Origin: Gemmatimonadota bacterium
GTDB lineage: Bacteria > Gemmatimonadota > Gemmatimonadetes > Gemmatimonadales > Gemmatimonadaceae
Assembly: GCA_021299375.1 (NCBI GenBank)
Contig: JAJTGR010000011.1
Coordinates: forward strand, 1-43,489
Direction: 5' to 3'
Length of the DNA stretch: 43,489 nucleotides
Both the position numbers and the translations under genes were made by a program. The stretch's first letter is position 1. Every line of letters begins with the position of its first letter. A model generated the notes under the pieces. It did not search any database, had not been told where the DNA came from, and saw nothing but the letters and a program-made list of their open reading frames with translations. Below, one piece after another: positions 17,656 to 28,280 of the stretch.

Positions 17656-18167
17656 ATGATCGACGGACCTCTGCCACCGACCTCCAGTGGCCTGCCTGCC
17701 GCACCAGACCGCACCGGGGCGCAGGTGATGCGCGAAGCGCTCATCCACGAGGGTGTCCGCGTGCGGTTCGGCGTTCCGGGTGGGTGCATCATGCTGTTCG
17801 ACCAGGCGCTTTGGGACTATCGCGACCAGCTGCGCCACGTGCTGGCGCGCCACGAACAGGGGGGCGGCCATGCCGCCGAAGGGTACACGTGCGCCACGGG
17901 GCAGGTGGGGGTGTGCATCGGCACCAGCGGCCCCGACATCACCGTGCCGATCACCACGCACAACTCCCTAGTGACATCGGCCGCCGACCTGCCGCGCGTC
18001 TTGCGCGAGGCCTTTCACCTCGCGCGCACCGGTCGGCCGGGGCCCGTGCTCATCGACATCACCAAGGACGCCCAACGGGCGCGGGTCGTGCCGGGGTGGG
18101 ACGTCGCGATGCAGCTGCCCGGCTATCGTCCCGCCCGGAGCGGAGCGCACCACGACACGCCGAGGTG
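17656..18167 (+). pseudogene. ilvB: Acetolactate synthase large subunit remnant
   Basis: From ATG 17656 the product matches the N-terminal domain of acetolactate synthase: GAQVMREALIHEGV, FGVPGG (38-43), HEQGGGHAAEGY with the TPP-activating Glu67, then VGVCIGTSGP (84-93). The next residues are DITVPITTHNSLV, which in intact enzymes come about 39 residues later. The stretch with GATNL...AITGQ...DAFQEV is missing in frame. Similarity resumes (ADLPRVLREAFHLA, GRPGPVLIDITKD) and stops at LPGYRP, residue 159. The remaining about 400 residues, including the middle domain and the TPP/Mg-binding domain, are gone. The frame runs on to 18285 without similarity. The product cannot be a working enzyme. 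A real deletion or an assembly collapse both fit. Confidence 0.8.
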
Positions 18168-18207
18168 CCGACGCGGTGTTGGCAACGCTCGCCTGACACC
18201 GCGTCGG
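18168..18207. terminator. Terminator-like hairpin ending the ilv locus
   Basis: CCGACGCGGTGT (18168-18179) pairs perfectly over 12 bases with ACACCGCGTCGG (18196-18207) around a 16-base loop. It lies between the ilvB remnant and the stop of the converging propeller gene (18221), so it may stop transcription from both sides. No T tract is present on either side. Confidence 0.6.
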
Positions 18208-18220
18208 TACGGCGACCCAG

Positions 18221-21535
<3,315 letters not shown>

Positions 21536-21666
21536 GCCGGGATGTTGCCCCGACGTCAGGGCTTCGGCAAGATGCGCACCATGCGGGCCCGGTATCGTGC
21601 GCGGGGGCATCATCGTGCAGGGGCAAATGCGACAGAGTCCCGACCACCTCCATTTACCGACAAGTC

Positions 21667-22482
21667 ATGGGATTGCCTTGGAATCTGTGCCCACGACGTC
21701 GAGCGGCCACCGCGTTCGTCGCCGTGTTGTCCTGCACCACGTTCGCAGGCCCGTCCCCCCTCCTCGCACAAACCGGCACCATTCGCGGCACCGTGCGGAG
21801 CACGGCGTCGGGGCGTCCGGTGGGGGGCGCGTCGGTCACCGTACCCGCTGCCGCCCGGCAGACGCGCACCGACTCGCTGGGACGATTCGTGCTGAACGCC
21901 CTGCGAGATGGCGACCAGAAGCTGGTGGTACAGGCGGTCGGCTTCGCGCCCGCGCGTGCCGTTGTCACCCCCACGGCCGGCGATCCGCTCGAGGTTGACG
22001 TCGACCTCGCCCCCCTGCCGCAGGAGCTCCAGCGCGTCGTGGCCGTGGCGCCCCGTGACGCCCCGCGCAATATCGCCTACGCGGAATTCGAGCAGCGGCG
22101 CGCGATGGAGCTGGTCCGCCTTCTCACCCGCGAAGAGCTGGTTCACGTGGAAGCACGCTCACTCGATGGGCTGCTGCGCGCGAGAGTCTCGGCACTTCGC
22201 ACCTGGGAACTGGGGAGCGCGCGCATCGCGGGATCCGCGCGCGGCAACATCTCGCTGTCGCCCCGCGCCAATGCGGGGCAGGCCCGGTGCTACGTGCAGG
22301 TCATCGTCGACAACGTGATCCGATACGAGACCGGTGGCACCCTCCCGCCGTTCGATCTGCGCAGCCTCGACCCGGCCATGATCGCCGGCGTCGAGTTCTA
22401 CACACCGTCGTCGACCCCTGCCGAGTTCAACCGCGGCAGCACCGCCGCCTGGGGGACGCTGCTGATCTGGCTGCCGCACTGA
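21667..22482 (+). CDS. Secreted carboxypeptidase-regulatory-like protein with TonB-plug-like end
   Basis: The 271-residue product has a signal peptide (AATAFVAVLSCTTFAG, cleavage near LLAQ). A carboxypeptidase-regulatory-like Ig fold follows at about 37-115: GTIRGTVRSTASGRPVGGASV, DSLGRFVLNALRDGDQKLVV. The C-terminal part ends with IAGVEFYTPSSTPAEFNRG, which resembles the plug-domain edge of TonB-dependent receptors. There is no barrel, so it is not a transporter itself. It may be a cut-down relative of SusC-like receptors or an envelope partner. Divergent from the propeller gene, 131 bases away. Confidence 0.75.
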   Translation: MGLPWNLCPRRRAATAFVAVLSCTTFAGPSPLLAQTGTIRGTVRSTASGRPVGGASVTVPAAARQTRTDSLGRFVLNALRDGDQKLVVQAVGFAPARAVVTPTAGDPLEVDVDLAPLPQELQRVVAVAPRDAPRNIAYAEFEQRRAMELVRLLTREELVHVEARSLDGLLRARVSALRTWELGSARIAGSARGNISLSPRANAGQARCYVQVIVDNVIRYETGGTLPPFDLRSLDPAMIAGVEFYTPSSTPAEFNRGSTAAWGTLLIWLPH

Positions 22483-22605
22483 GTCGCGGACCCGGGCACG
22501 GGGCCCTCCCCGCGCCCGGCGCCGGCCGCTGCGTTGCCCGGGCCCCGTTCGCGGTGCAACGTACCCGGGCTCAGTCCCCCCTTCCCCCGCAGGAGACTCT
22601 CATCT

Positions 22606-24903
22606 ATGTCGGTTCGGATGCCACTCGCGGTCGGCGCGCCGCTGGCCCTGGTCTGGTTGGCGGCCTCGACGCTCTCGGCCCAAGGCGCGCCCGCCGCCAA
22701 GCGCCCCATGACCTGGCTCGATGCCCAGTATCTGCGCTCGGCGGGCGCCACTGCCGTCTCCCCCGACGGCAAGCAGGTGCTGTATACGCTCACCACGCCG
22801 GACTGGAGGGAGGCGACCACCCAGACCGATCTCTACCTGGTGCAGACCGACCGCGGCCTGCCCAGCACGAAGCAGCTCACCTTCACCACCAACAAGAACG
22901 AGGGGGCCCCGCGATGGGCCCCGTCGGGCGCCTGGCTCGTGTTCGCCTCCAATCGGGAGGCGCCGGCCGCCCAGAGTGGGCAGCAGCAGCTGTTCGTCAT
23001 GCGCCCCGACGGCGGCGAGGCGCGCCGCGTCACCAACGCGCGGGAGGGGGTGAGCACCTTCGAGTTCACCAAGGACGGTATGTGGTTGATCTACCGTAGC
23101 GGCAAGAGCGGTGAAGAACAGCTCTACGCGCTGGCCGTCTCGGCGCTGGAGAAGGGTACACGTGTCGACTCGCTCACCCCCGCCACGCTGACCAGGCACC
23201 CCACGGGCGTCTCCACGTGGCGCGTGAGCCCGGACAGCAAGCGCATCTACTTCGTCACCGCCGACACGAACGACGCCGACGAAACGCTGCGCCGCGAGAA
23301 GAAGTTCACCGTGGACATCCGCAATGCTGCGACCCCCACGGCCTCGCTGTGGATGCTCGATCTCACCGGGCCGAGCTACCCCACGACGCGCCTGACGCGT
23401 GACACGTCGATGGCGGTGGGCAACTTCACGCTGTCCCTCGATGGTCGGTGGATCGGGTTTCAGGCCACGCCCAACGATCGCTACAAGCGCAACATCACCG
23501 AAGAAGGGATCTACTCCGATGTCTTCCTGCTCGACACGCGCGACAACAGCGTCGAGCGGCTGACGAAGAACGACGAGATCTCGGAGAGCCCGCTCAGCTT
23601 CTCCCCCGATTCGCGCACGATCGCGTTTTCGGCGTCGGACGACATGACGCGCTACACCATGAAGAACCGCCGCGTGTATGTGCGCGATGTGGCGGCCAAG
23701 GGCACCCCCTTCCGCAAGATCGGCGACTATGACGGCGACGTCAGCGCCGACTTCTGGTCGGCCGACGGCAAGACCATCTACTACAACGAGGGCGCCAAGG
23801 CCACCAATCAGCTGTTCGCGCTGGATGTGGCGAGCGGCAAGGTCAAGGCGGTCACCAACGTGCAGGGCGTGGTGAACGTCTCGCAGGACGAGGCCAGCAA
23901 GCGGCTGATGGTGTCGTATCAGGACCCGGCCACGCCGCCGGCGCTGTACACGGTGGCCTCGCTGGCCGCCCTCCCCAATCGCAGCGCGTGGGTGCAGCTC
24001 ACCGACCCCAATCCCTGGGTGCGTGAGCAGATCGCCCTTGGCGAGGAGAGCGAATTCACCTGGACGTCCAAGGACGGCAAGCCGGTCGGTGGCGTGCTGC
24101 TCAAGCCGGTGGGCTATCAGCCCGGGCGACGGTACCCGCTCATCGTCGCCATTCACGGCGGACCGGCGGCGGCCGACCTGCTGAGCTTCAATGGCGGCTA
24201 CGGCTCACAGGTGTACGCGGGGCAGGGGTGGATGGTGCTCATGCCCAACTACCGCGGCTCCACCAACTACGGTGAGGCCCACAAGAACGGCATTGTGGGC
24301 AACTACTTCGATCCGGGCTATCAGGACATCATGACCGGTGTGGACGCGCTCATCGCGCAGGGCATGGTGGACAGCACCAGGATGGGCGTGCTGGGGTGGA
24401 GTGCCGGCGGGCATTGGAGCAATTGGATTCTCACGCACACCGACCGTTTCAAGGCCATCAGCAGCGGCGCCGGGACCTCCAACTGGATTTCGATGTACGC
24501 CCAGTCGGACGTGCAGCGGAATCGCCAGCACTACCTGGGCGACAAGTTGCCGTACGACGACTTCGATGCGTATTGGCGCCAGTCACCCATCCAGTTCATT
24601 CGCAATGCGAAGACGCCCACCATGATCCACGTGGTCGAGGGCGACCCGCGCGTGCCCAGCCCGCAGAGCGTCGAGTTGCACATGGGGCTCAAGCGGGTGG
24701 GCGTGCCCACCGAGCTGTTCATGTACCCGGGGGCGTCACACGGCATTCCTGATGCCCGCAACCGCCTGGTGAAGAGCGCGGCCGAGCAGGCGTGGATGGA
24801 TTACTACGTGCTCGGGAAGGGGAACAAGTTCTCGTGGCGGCAGGTGCTGGAGACGCTCGAGGACCCGAAGGCGGAGAAGAAGGTGGAAGTGAAGGGGCCG
24901 TGA
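22606..24903 (+). CDS. S9 family serine peptidase (prolyl oligopeptidase/DPP type), exported
   Basis: The 765-residue product starts at ATG 22606, with AGGAGA about 10 bases upstream. A signal peptide (LALVWLAASTLSAQG) precedes a WD40-like/DPP-type propeller at about 40-480 (ATAVSPDGKQVLYTL, PRWAPSGAWLVFASNR). The C-terminal alpha/beta hydrolase domain carries the triad Ser599 (LGWSAGG), Asp680 (VEGDPRVPS) and His712 (GASHGIPD). It probably removes dipeptides or cleaves short peptides in the periplasm. The next gene downstream is on the other strand. Confidence 0.92.
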   Translation: MSVRMPLAVGAPLALVWLAASTLSAQGAPAAKRPMTWLDAQYLRSAGATAVSPDGKQVLYTLTTPDWREATTQTDLYLVQTDRGLPSTKQLTFTTNKNEGAPRWAPSGAWLVFASNREAPAAQSGQQQLFVMRPDGGEARRVTNAREGVSTFEFTKDGMWLIYRSGKSGEEQLYALAVSALEKGTRVDSLTPATLTRHPTGVSTWRVSPDSKRIYFVTADTNDADETLRREKKFTVDIRNAATPTASLWMLDLTGPSYPTTRLTRDTSMAVGNFTLSLDGRWIGFQATPNDRYKRNITEEGIYSDVFLLDTRDNSVERLTKNDEISESPLSFSPDSRTIAFSASDDMTRYTMKNRRVYVRDVAAKGTPFRKIGDYDGDVSADFWSADGKTIYYNEGAKATNQLFALDVASGKVKAVTNVQGVVNVSQDEASKRLMVSYQDPATPPALYTVASLAALPNRSAWVQLTDPNPWVREQIALGEESEFTWTSKDGKPVGGVLLKPVGYQPGRRYPLIVAIHGGPAAADLLSFNGGYGSQVYAGQGWMVLMPNYRGSTNYGEAHKNGIVGNYFDPGYQDIMTGVDALIAQGMVDSTRMGVLGWSAGGHWSNWILTHTDRFKAISSGAGTSNWISMYAQSDVQRNRQHYLGDKLPYDDFDAYWRQSPIQFIRNAKTPTMIHVVEGDPRVPSPQSVELHMGLKRVGVPTELFMYPGASHGIPDARNRLVKSAAEQAWMDYYVLGKGNKFSWRQVLETLEDPKAEKKVEVKGP

Positions 24904-24958
24904 ACTGGGGTTGGTGACTCGGCGGGTCATGCCTTTCAGCGCGCGACGACCTGCGGGT

Positions 24959-25384
24959 TCACCCCGCCATCAATCCCTGAAAGGATGCGTTCGCCGCCAG
25001 CGCGTCCCGGGCCGCCGCGATCACCGAGGCCGGCAGCGGTGCCGAGCCGGCCCGCTGGGCGGCCTCGACCACGAGCGTCAGCGCCCGGGCCTGCGCGGCG
25101 TATGCCGCGATGAGGGCACCACCGGCCCCAGGCGTCGCCATGATGTCGTGGGCCAGGTGGTCCAGCTGCTGGACCAGCGCCGTCGCCGACGCCGGGAATG
25201 GCCCACCCATTGGCTCGCTTCGTCCGACGGGAGTCGCGTGCAGGGGGGGAAAGCCTTGCGGGTCAAGGGCTTCCTGAATGCAGTGCTTCGTTGCGGCCAT
25301 GGCGGCCAGACGGCGGCGCGCCACCAGTGACGACTCGAATCCCACGCGGAACTCCTCGGAAGAGGCACCTGTGCCGACAGGCAA
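24959..25384 (-). CDS. Small helical protein of unknown function
   Basis: I do not recognise this family. The frame encodes up to 141 residues from TTG 25384; ATG 25297 (MAATKHCIQEAL) is a plausible shorter start. The sequence is Ala-rich and helical: ALVQQLDHLAHDIMATPG, GGALIAAYAAQARALTLVVE and ASVIAAARDALAANASFQG. There is no signal peptide or membrane segment. It is likely to be a small cytosolic helical bundle. It is divergent from the gene at 25559. Confidence 0.5.
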   Translation of the reverse strand: MPVGTGASSEEFRVGFESSLVARRRLAAMAATKHCIQEALDPQGFPPLHATPVGRSEPMGGPFPASATALVQQLDHLAHDIMATPGAGGALIAAYAAQARALTLVVEAAQRAGSAPLPASVIAAARDALAANASFQGLMAG

Positions 25385-25400
25385 AACCGTTGGTTCGCCC

Positions 25401-25429
25401 TTGACAGATGCCGACCTGTTACATAAATG
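25401..25429 (+). promoter_or_regulatory. Candidate sigma-70 type promoter
   Basis: A perfect -35 box TTGACA (25401-25406) is followed after 17 bases by TAAATG (25424-25429), a weak -10 (3 of 6). It lies about 130 bases upstream of the gene at 25559 and just outside the divergent gene that starts near 25384. The assignment is by consensus only. Confidence 0.4.
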
Positions 25430-25558
25430 CGACAGTGATGGTGGTGCGGTGCGCTGCTCAGGCGTGCATGGTCTGGGGCCGCACCGGTGTTGCTACCGTC
25501 TGGGTGGTGCTGGACTCCCTGCAGGACCCCGTTCGAGCTCTCCCCTGATGGAGGCTGG

Positions 25559-26500
25559 ATGCCCGTCCTCTTCCCGGCTGTTGACCGTGACCGCGCCGCG
25601 CAGGCCTTGGCTGACCTTGCCAGGACCACGCTCGACGACCACTGGGCCGTCGCCGCGATCCCGGTCGAGCGCCGTGCGCTCCTGCTCGAACGGGCGGAAG
25701 GGGCCTCCCTGCTGCCCGGCGATGGACTGGGCGAGCCGATCGCCGATGGACTGGCCCTGCTCGGCACCGCCTACGAGTTGGCGGCGCTCGGCCAGTTGGA
25801 GGCTGCCCTGCAGCCCGTCCCCTCGGCGGGACGTGATCTTGCCCAGGCGGTTCTCGCGCTCGGGGCGGCCCGGGCCTTCCGCTGCGCGGCTGCCTTGCGC
25901 CCGCCGCTCGATGATGGCGAATCGGCGATCAAGTGGGCGCTCCGTCTGGGAGCACTCGCTCTGGTGTCCCGCCAGACCGACAGCTACGTGCGGTGGTGGG
26001 AAGCCCGCTCCCACGTCACCGATGTCGTGACCGCGACCGCCCAACGCCTCGAGCACGAGGCGTGGGAGCCCTATGCGCGCGGCACGCTCTGGTTGGCATG
26101 GCTCGGCCTGATGGGCGCGCCGGTTGCCGCGCTCCCCGAGCACGCGGCCGATGACCTGCCGACGCTCACGGCCACCCGCTCGCGCCTGGCGGCCTTCCGC
26201 GAGCGGCGGGCCGATCATGACGTGCCGGGGGATGGCCCGCTGCGCAATGCGGCAGCCCTGCGAGTCCGCATGACGGAGTTCGCGATTCGTCACCTCGCCG
26301 ACGCCACGGAGTTGCTCACGGTCGCCGTGCTCCGGCGGACGCTGCCCGACGTGTCCGGGGAGTTCAAGCTGCACCTCAGTGCCGCCCGCTCGGCCATGGC
26401 CGGTGATCATGGACAGGACGTCCTGCTCGCGTGGCTGCAAGCGGCGGGCGTCACGCTGGCAGGCGGCGTGACCGCGCAGCTCGAACTCCCAGGATTCTAG
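25559..26500 (+). CDS. Hypothetical helical protein
   Basis: I do not recognise this 313-residue product. ATG 25559 is preceded by GGAGG at a good distance, so I prefer it to the earlier in-frame start at 25487. The sequence is Ala/Leu/Arg-rich and helical throughout (LAQAVLALGAARAFRCAAAL, MTEFAIRHLADATELLTVAVL), with no export signal. The C-terminal half has SGEFKLHLSAARSAM. It has no motif with clear catalytic meaning. Its last 50 bases overlap the end of a convergent gene. Confidence 0.62.
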   Translation: MPVLFPAVDRDRAAQALADLARTTLDDHWAVAAIPVERRALLLERAEGASLLPGDGLGEPIADGLALLGTAYELAALGQLEAALQPVPSAGRDLAQAVLALGAARAFRCAAALRPPLDDGESAIKWALRLGALALVSRQTDSYVRWWEARSHVTDVVTATAQRLEHEAWEPYARGTLWLAWLGLMGAPVAALPEHAADDLPTLTATRSRLAAFRERRADHDVPGDGPLRNAAALRVRMTEFAIRHLADATELLTVAVLRRTLPDVSGEFKLHLSAARSAMAGDHGQDVLLAWLQAAGVTLAGGVTAQLELPGF

Positions 26501-26858
26501 TCCGCCCAGCGCCTGGGGTGCCCTTCGCGGCCCGCCAGACGCGATACACGCGCCGGCCGCTGCTGCCCACGGGGAACGCCACCCGCCCGCCCCCAAGGGG
26601 AATGATGTCGGCCAGCAGCATCCCCCACAGCCGACGCGCGTCGTCGTTCGCATCGGCTGCCGTCGGCGCCGCCGCGTCGACGGCAGCGATGGCGTACCAG
26701 CTCGCGCCCTCGGTCCCCTCGAAACGCAGCACGTACCGATCGTCAGCGGTCCAGAACGCCGACAGCTGACCCCCGCGCACTTCTGTGTGGAGAGCAAGAC
26801 TTGTGACAGGTGCGGGATCGAGCTGGCCGTGAGGCGCGTCAATGGGTACGACGTGCAT
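26451..26858 (-). CDS. Hypothetical small strand-rich protein
   Basis: ATG 26858 gives 135 residues (MHVVPIDAPHGQLDPAPV). Strand-rich parts include LSAFWTADDRYVLRFEG and WYAIAAVDAAAP, then ARRLWGMLLADIIPLGGGRVAFPVG and RRVYRVW. I do not recognise the family. Its last about 15 codons (RTRILGVRAARSRRLPA) are basic and lie in the overlap with the convergent gene, so the real protein may end differently. Confidence 0.5.
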   Translation of the reverse strand: MHVVPIDAPHGQLDPAPVTSLALHTEVRGGQLSAFWTADDRYVLRFEGTEGASWYAIAAVDAAAPTAADANDDARRLWGMLLADIIPLGGGRVAFPVGSSGRRVYRVWRAAKGTPGAGRTRILGVRAARSRRLPA

Positions 26859-26983
26859 GGCGCAATTCCGTGAGAAGACAGGAACGTGATGACGACCCAT
26901 GGGGCATGAATCGATCAGATCATGGGCGGGGATGTTATGACGATCGGCGTGTCCACGCAATACGAATGGATTGATCTAAGTTA

Positions 26984-27129
26984 TTGACAGACATGTCGAT
27001 ACATGTTGAGAACCCTGTGGAAAACCGGCTAACGTCCATTCCCCGATCACGCTGGGGTCCGCCGAGGTGTGGAAAGATGGCTTCGTGATGCTCCTGTCTT
27101 TTGGGGTCGGTCGGGCTGTCTTGTCCACA
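26984..27129. promoter_or_regulatory. Intergenic control region upstream of the amidoligase operon
   Basis: The gap 26859-27310 is more AT-rich than its surroundings. TTGACA (26984-26989) could be a -35 box, but the -10 at the right distance (TGAGAA, 27007-27012) is weak. The spacer holds two ACATGT palindromes (26991-26996 and 27001-27006) separated by CGAT, which looks like an operator. Three DnaA-box-like words follow: TGTGGAAAA (27016-27024), TGTGGAAAG (27068-27076) and TTGTCCACA (27121-27129). They are one, two and one mismatches from TTATCCACA. The role is unproven. I see no gene between 26859 and 27310. Confidence 0.35.
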
Positions 27130-27310
27130 TTCAGTGCTATCACAAAAATGCTGGATTCTTGTTTGCGCACACGTGACCGAAAGGCGAATCGGTCGGCCTC
27201 GGACGGTTGCGCCGGCCGGCAAAGGGTTCCCGCTCAGGTCTCCCCATGGCGGAGAGCGCGTCGGGGCGACATTCTCCGGAGATCACGCGCATCCCATCAG
27301 GAGTCCAGAC

Positions 27311-28270
27311 GTGTCAATTGAACCTCGGATCGGTCTGCTGGTCGGGCGGGAATGGTCGTTTCCGCCCGCGTTTCTCGACGCGGTCTCACGGCGCCAGTCC
27401 GGCGTGACGGCCGACTACATCAAGCTCGATGCGACGCGGATGGGGCAGGCGGTGCCCTACACGCTGATCATCGACCGCATCTCCCACGAAGTCGGGTTCT
27501 ACCGCACCTTCCTGAAGCACGCAACGCGGATGGGCGTGACGGTCGTGAACAATCCGTTCATGTGGTCGGCGGACGACAAGTTCTACGACGCGACGCTGGC
27601 CATCCAGCATGGTGTCGCGCACCCGAAGACCATGGTCCTTCCCAACAAGGACTACATCCCGGGCATCTCGCACACCGAGTCGCTGCGCAACCTCGCCTAT
27701 CCGCTCGATTGGCGTGGGGTCGCGGAGCACATCGGGTTCCCCTGCGTCCTCAAGGACGCCCACGGCGGCGGCTGGCGCGACGTCTACATTTGCCAGTCGA
27801 TGGAGGAGCTCATCCACCACTACAACAACAGCAGCCTGTTGACGATGGTGGTGCAGGAGTTCATCAAGTGGGACGCGTACGTGCGCTGTATGGTGCTGGG
27901 GCGGGAGCACGTCCTGCCCATGCCGTACGATCCGCGGGAGCGCCGGTACATCCCCGACCCGGGCTACCTGAGCCAGGAGCTCGAGGCCCGCTGCGTGCGC
28001 GATGCGCTGACGCTCTGTCGGGCGCTGGGCTACGACATGAACACGGTCGAATTCGCGGTGAAGGACGGCATCCCCTATGCCATCGACTTCATGAACCCGG
28101 CGCCGGACATGGACATCAACTCCCTCACCCCCAGCTACTTCGAATGGGTGGTGGAGCATATGGCCGATCTCGCGATCGCGTTGGCTTCGGCGCCCCGCCC
28201 CGCGGTGCCGGCCGGCCCCATCATCACCGCACCGCCGGTGGTCGCGCCGATTGGCGCCGGTCCGCGGTGA
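27311..28270 (+). CDS. ATP-grasp ligase, first gene of the amidoligase cassette
   Basis: The 319-residue product is read from GTG 27311, which has AGGAG about 8 bases upstream. It shows an ATP-grasp layout: N-terminal pre-ATP-grasp lobe to about residue 120, nucleotide-binding Lys148 in LKDAHGGGWRD, VVQEFIKWDAYVRCMVLG, and metal ligands Glu247 (NTVEFAVKDG), Asp259 and Asn262 (IDFMNPAP). Such enzymes join a carboxylate to an amine through an acyl phosphate. The substrate is not readable. The C-terminus is Pro/Ala-rich. Ten bases separate it from the next ligase gene, so the four genes 27311-31639 are very likely one transcript. Confidence 0.85.
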   Translation: MSIEPRIGLLVGREWSFPPAFLDAVSRRQSGVTADYIKLDATRMGQAVPYTLIIDRISHEVGFYRTFLKHATRMGVTVVNNPFMWSADDKFYDATLAIQHGVAHPKTMVLPNKDYIPGISHTESLRNLAYPLDWRGVAEHIGFPCVLKDAHGGGWRDVYICQSMEELIHHYNNSSLLTMVVQEFIKWDAYVRCMVLGREHVLPMPYDPRERRYIPDPGYLSQELEARCVRDALTLCRALGYDMNTVEFAVKDGIPYAIDFMNPAPDMDINSLTPSYFEWVVEHMADLAIALASAPRPAVPAGPIITAPPVVAPIGAGPR

Positions 28271-28280
28271 TCACAATTCC

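Noticed and set aside
22600-24156. Long minus-strand ORF of 518 codons across the S9 peptidase gene
   Set aside because: It is a shadow of the plus-strand gene: the product is Arg/Gly/His-rich without motifs, while the plus strand gives a complete S9 protease.
26859-27310. Chromosomal replication origin, from the DnaA-like words
   Set aside because: Only three imperfect boxes, no dnaA, dnaN or AT-rich unwinding stretch nearby; kept only as a weak finding.
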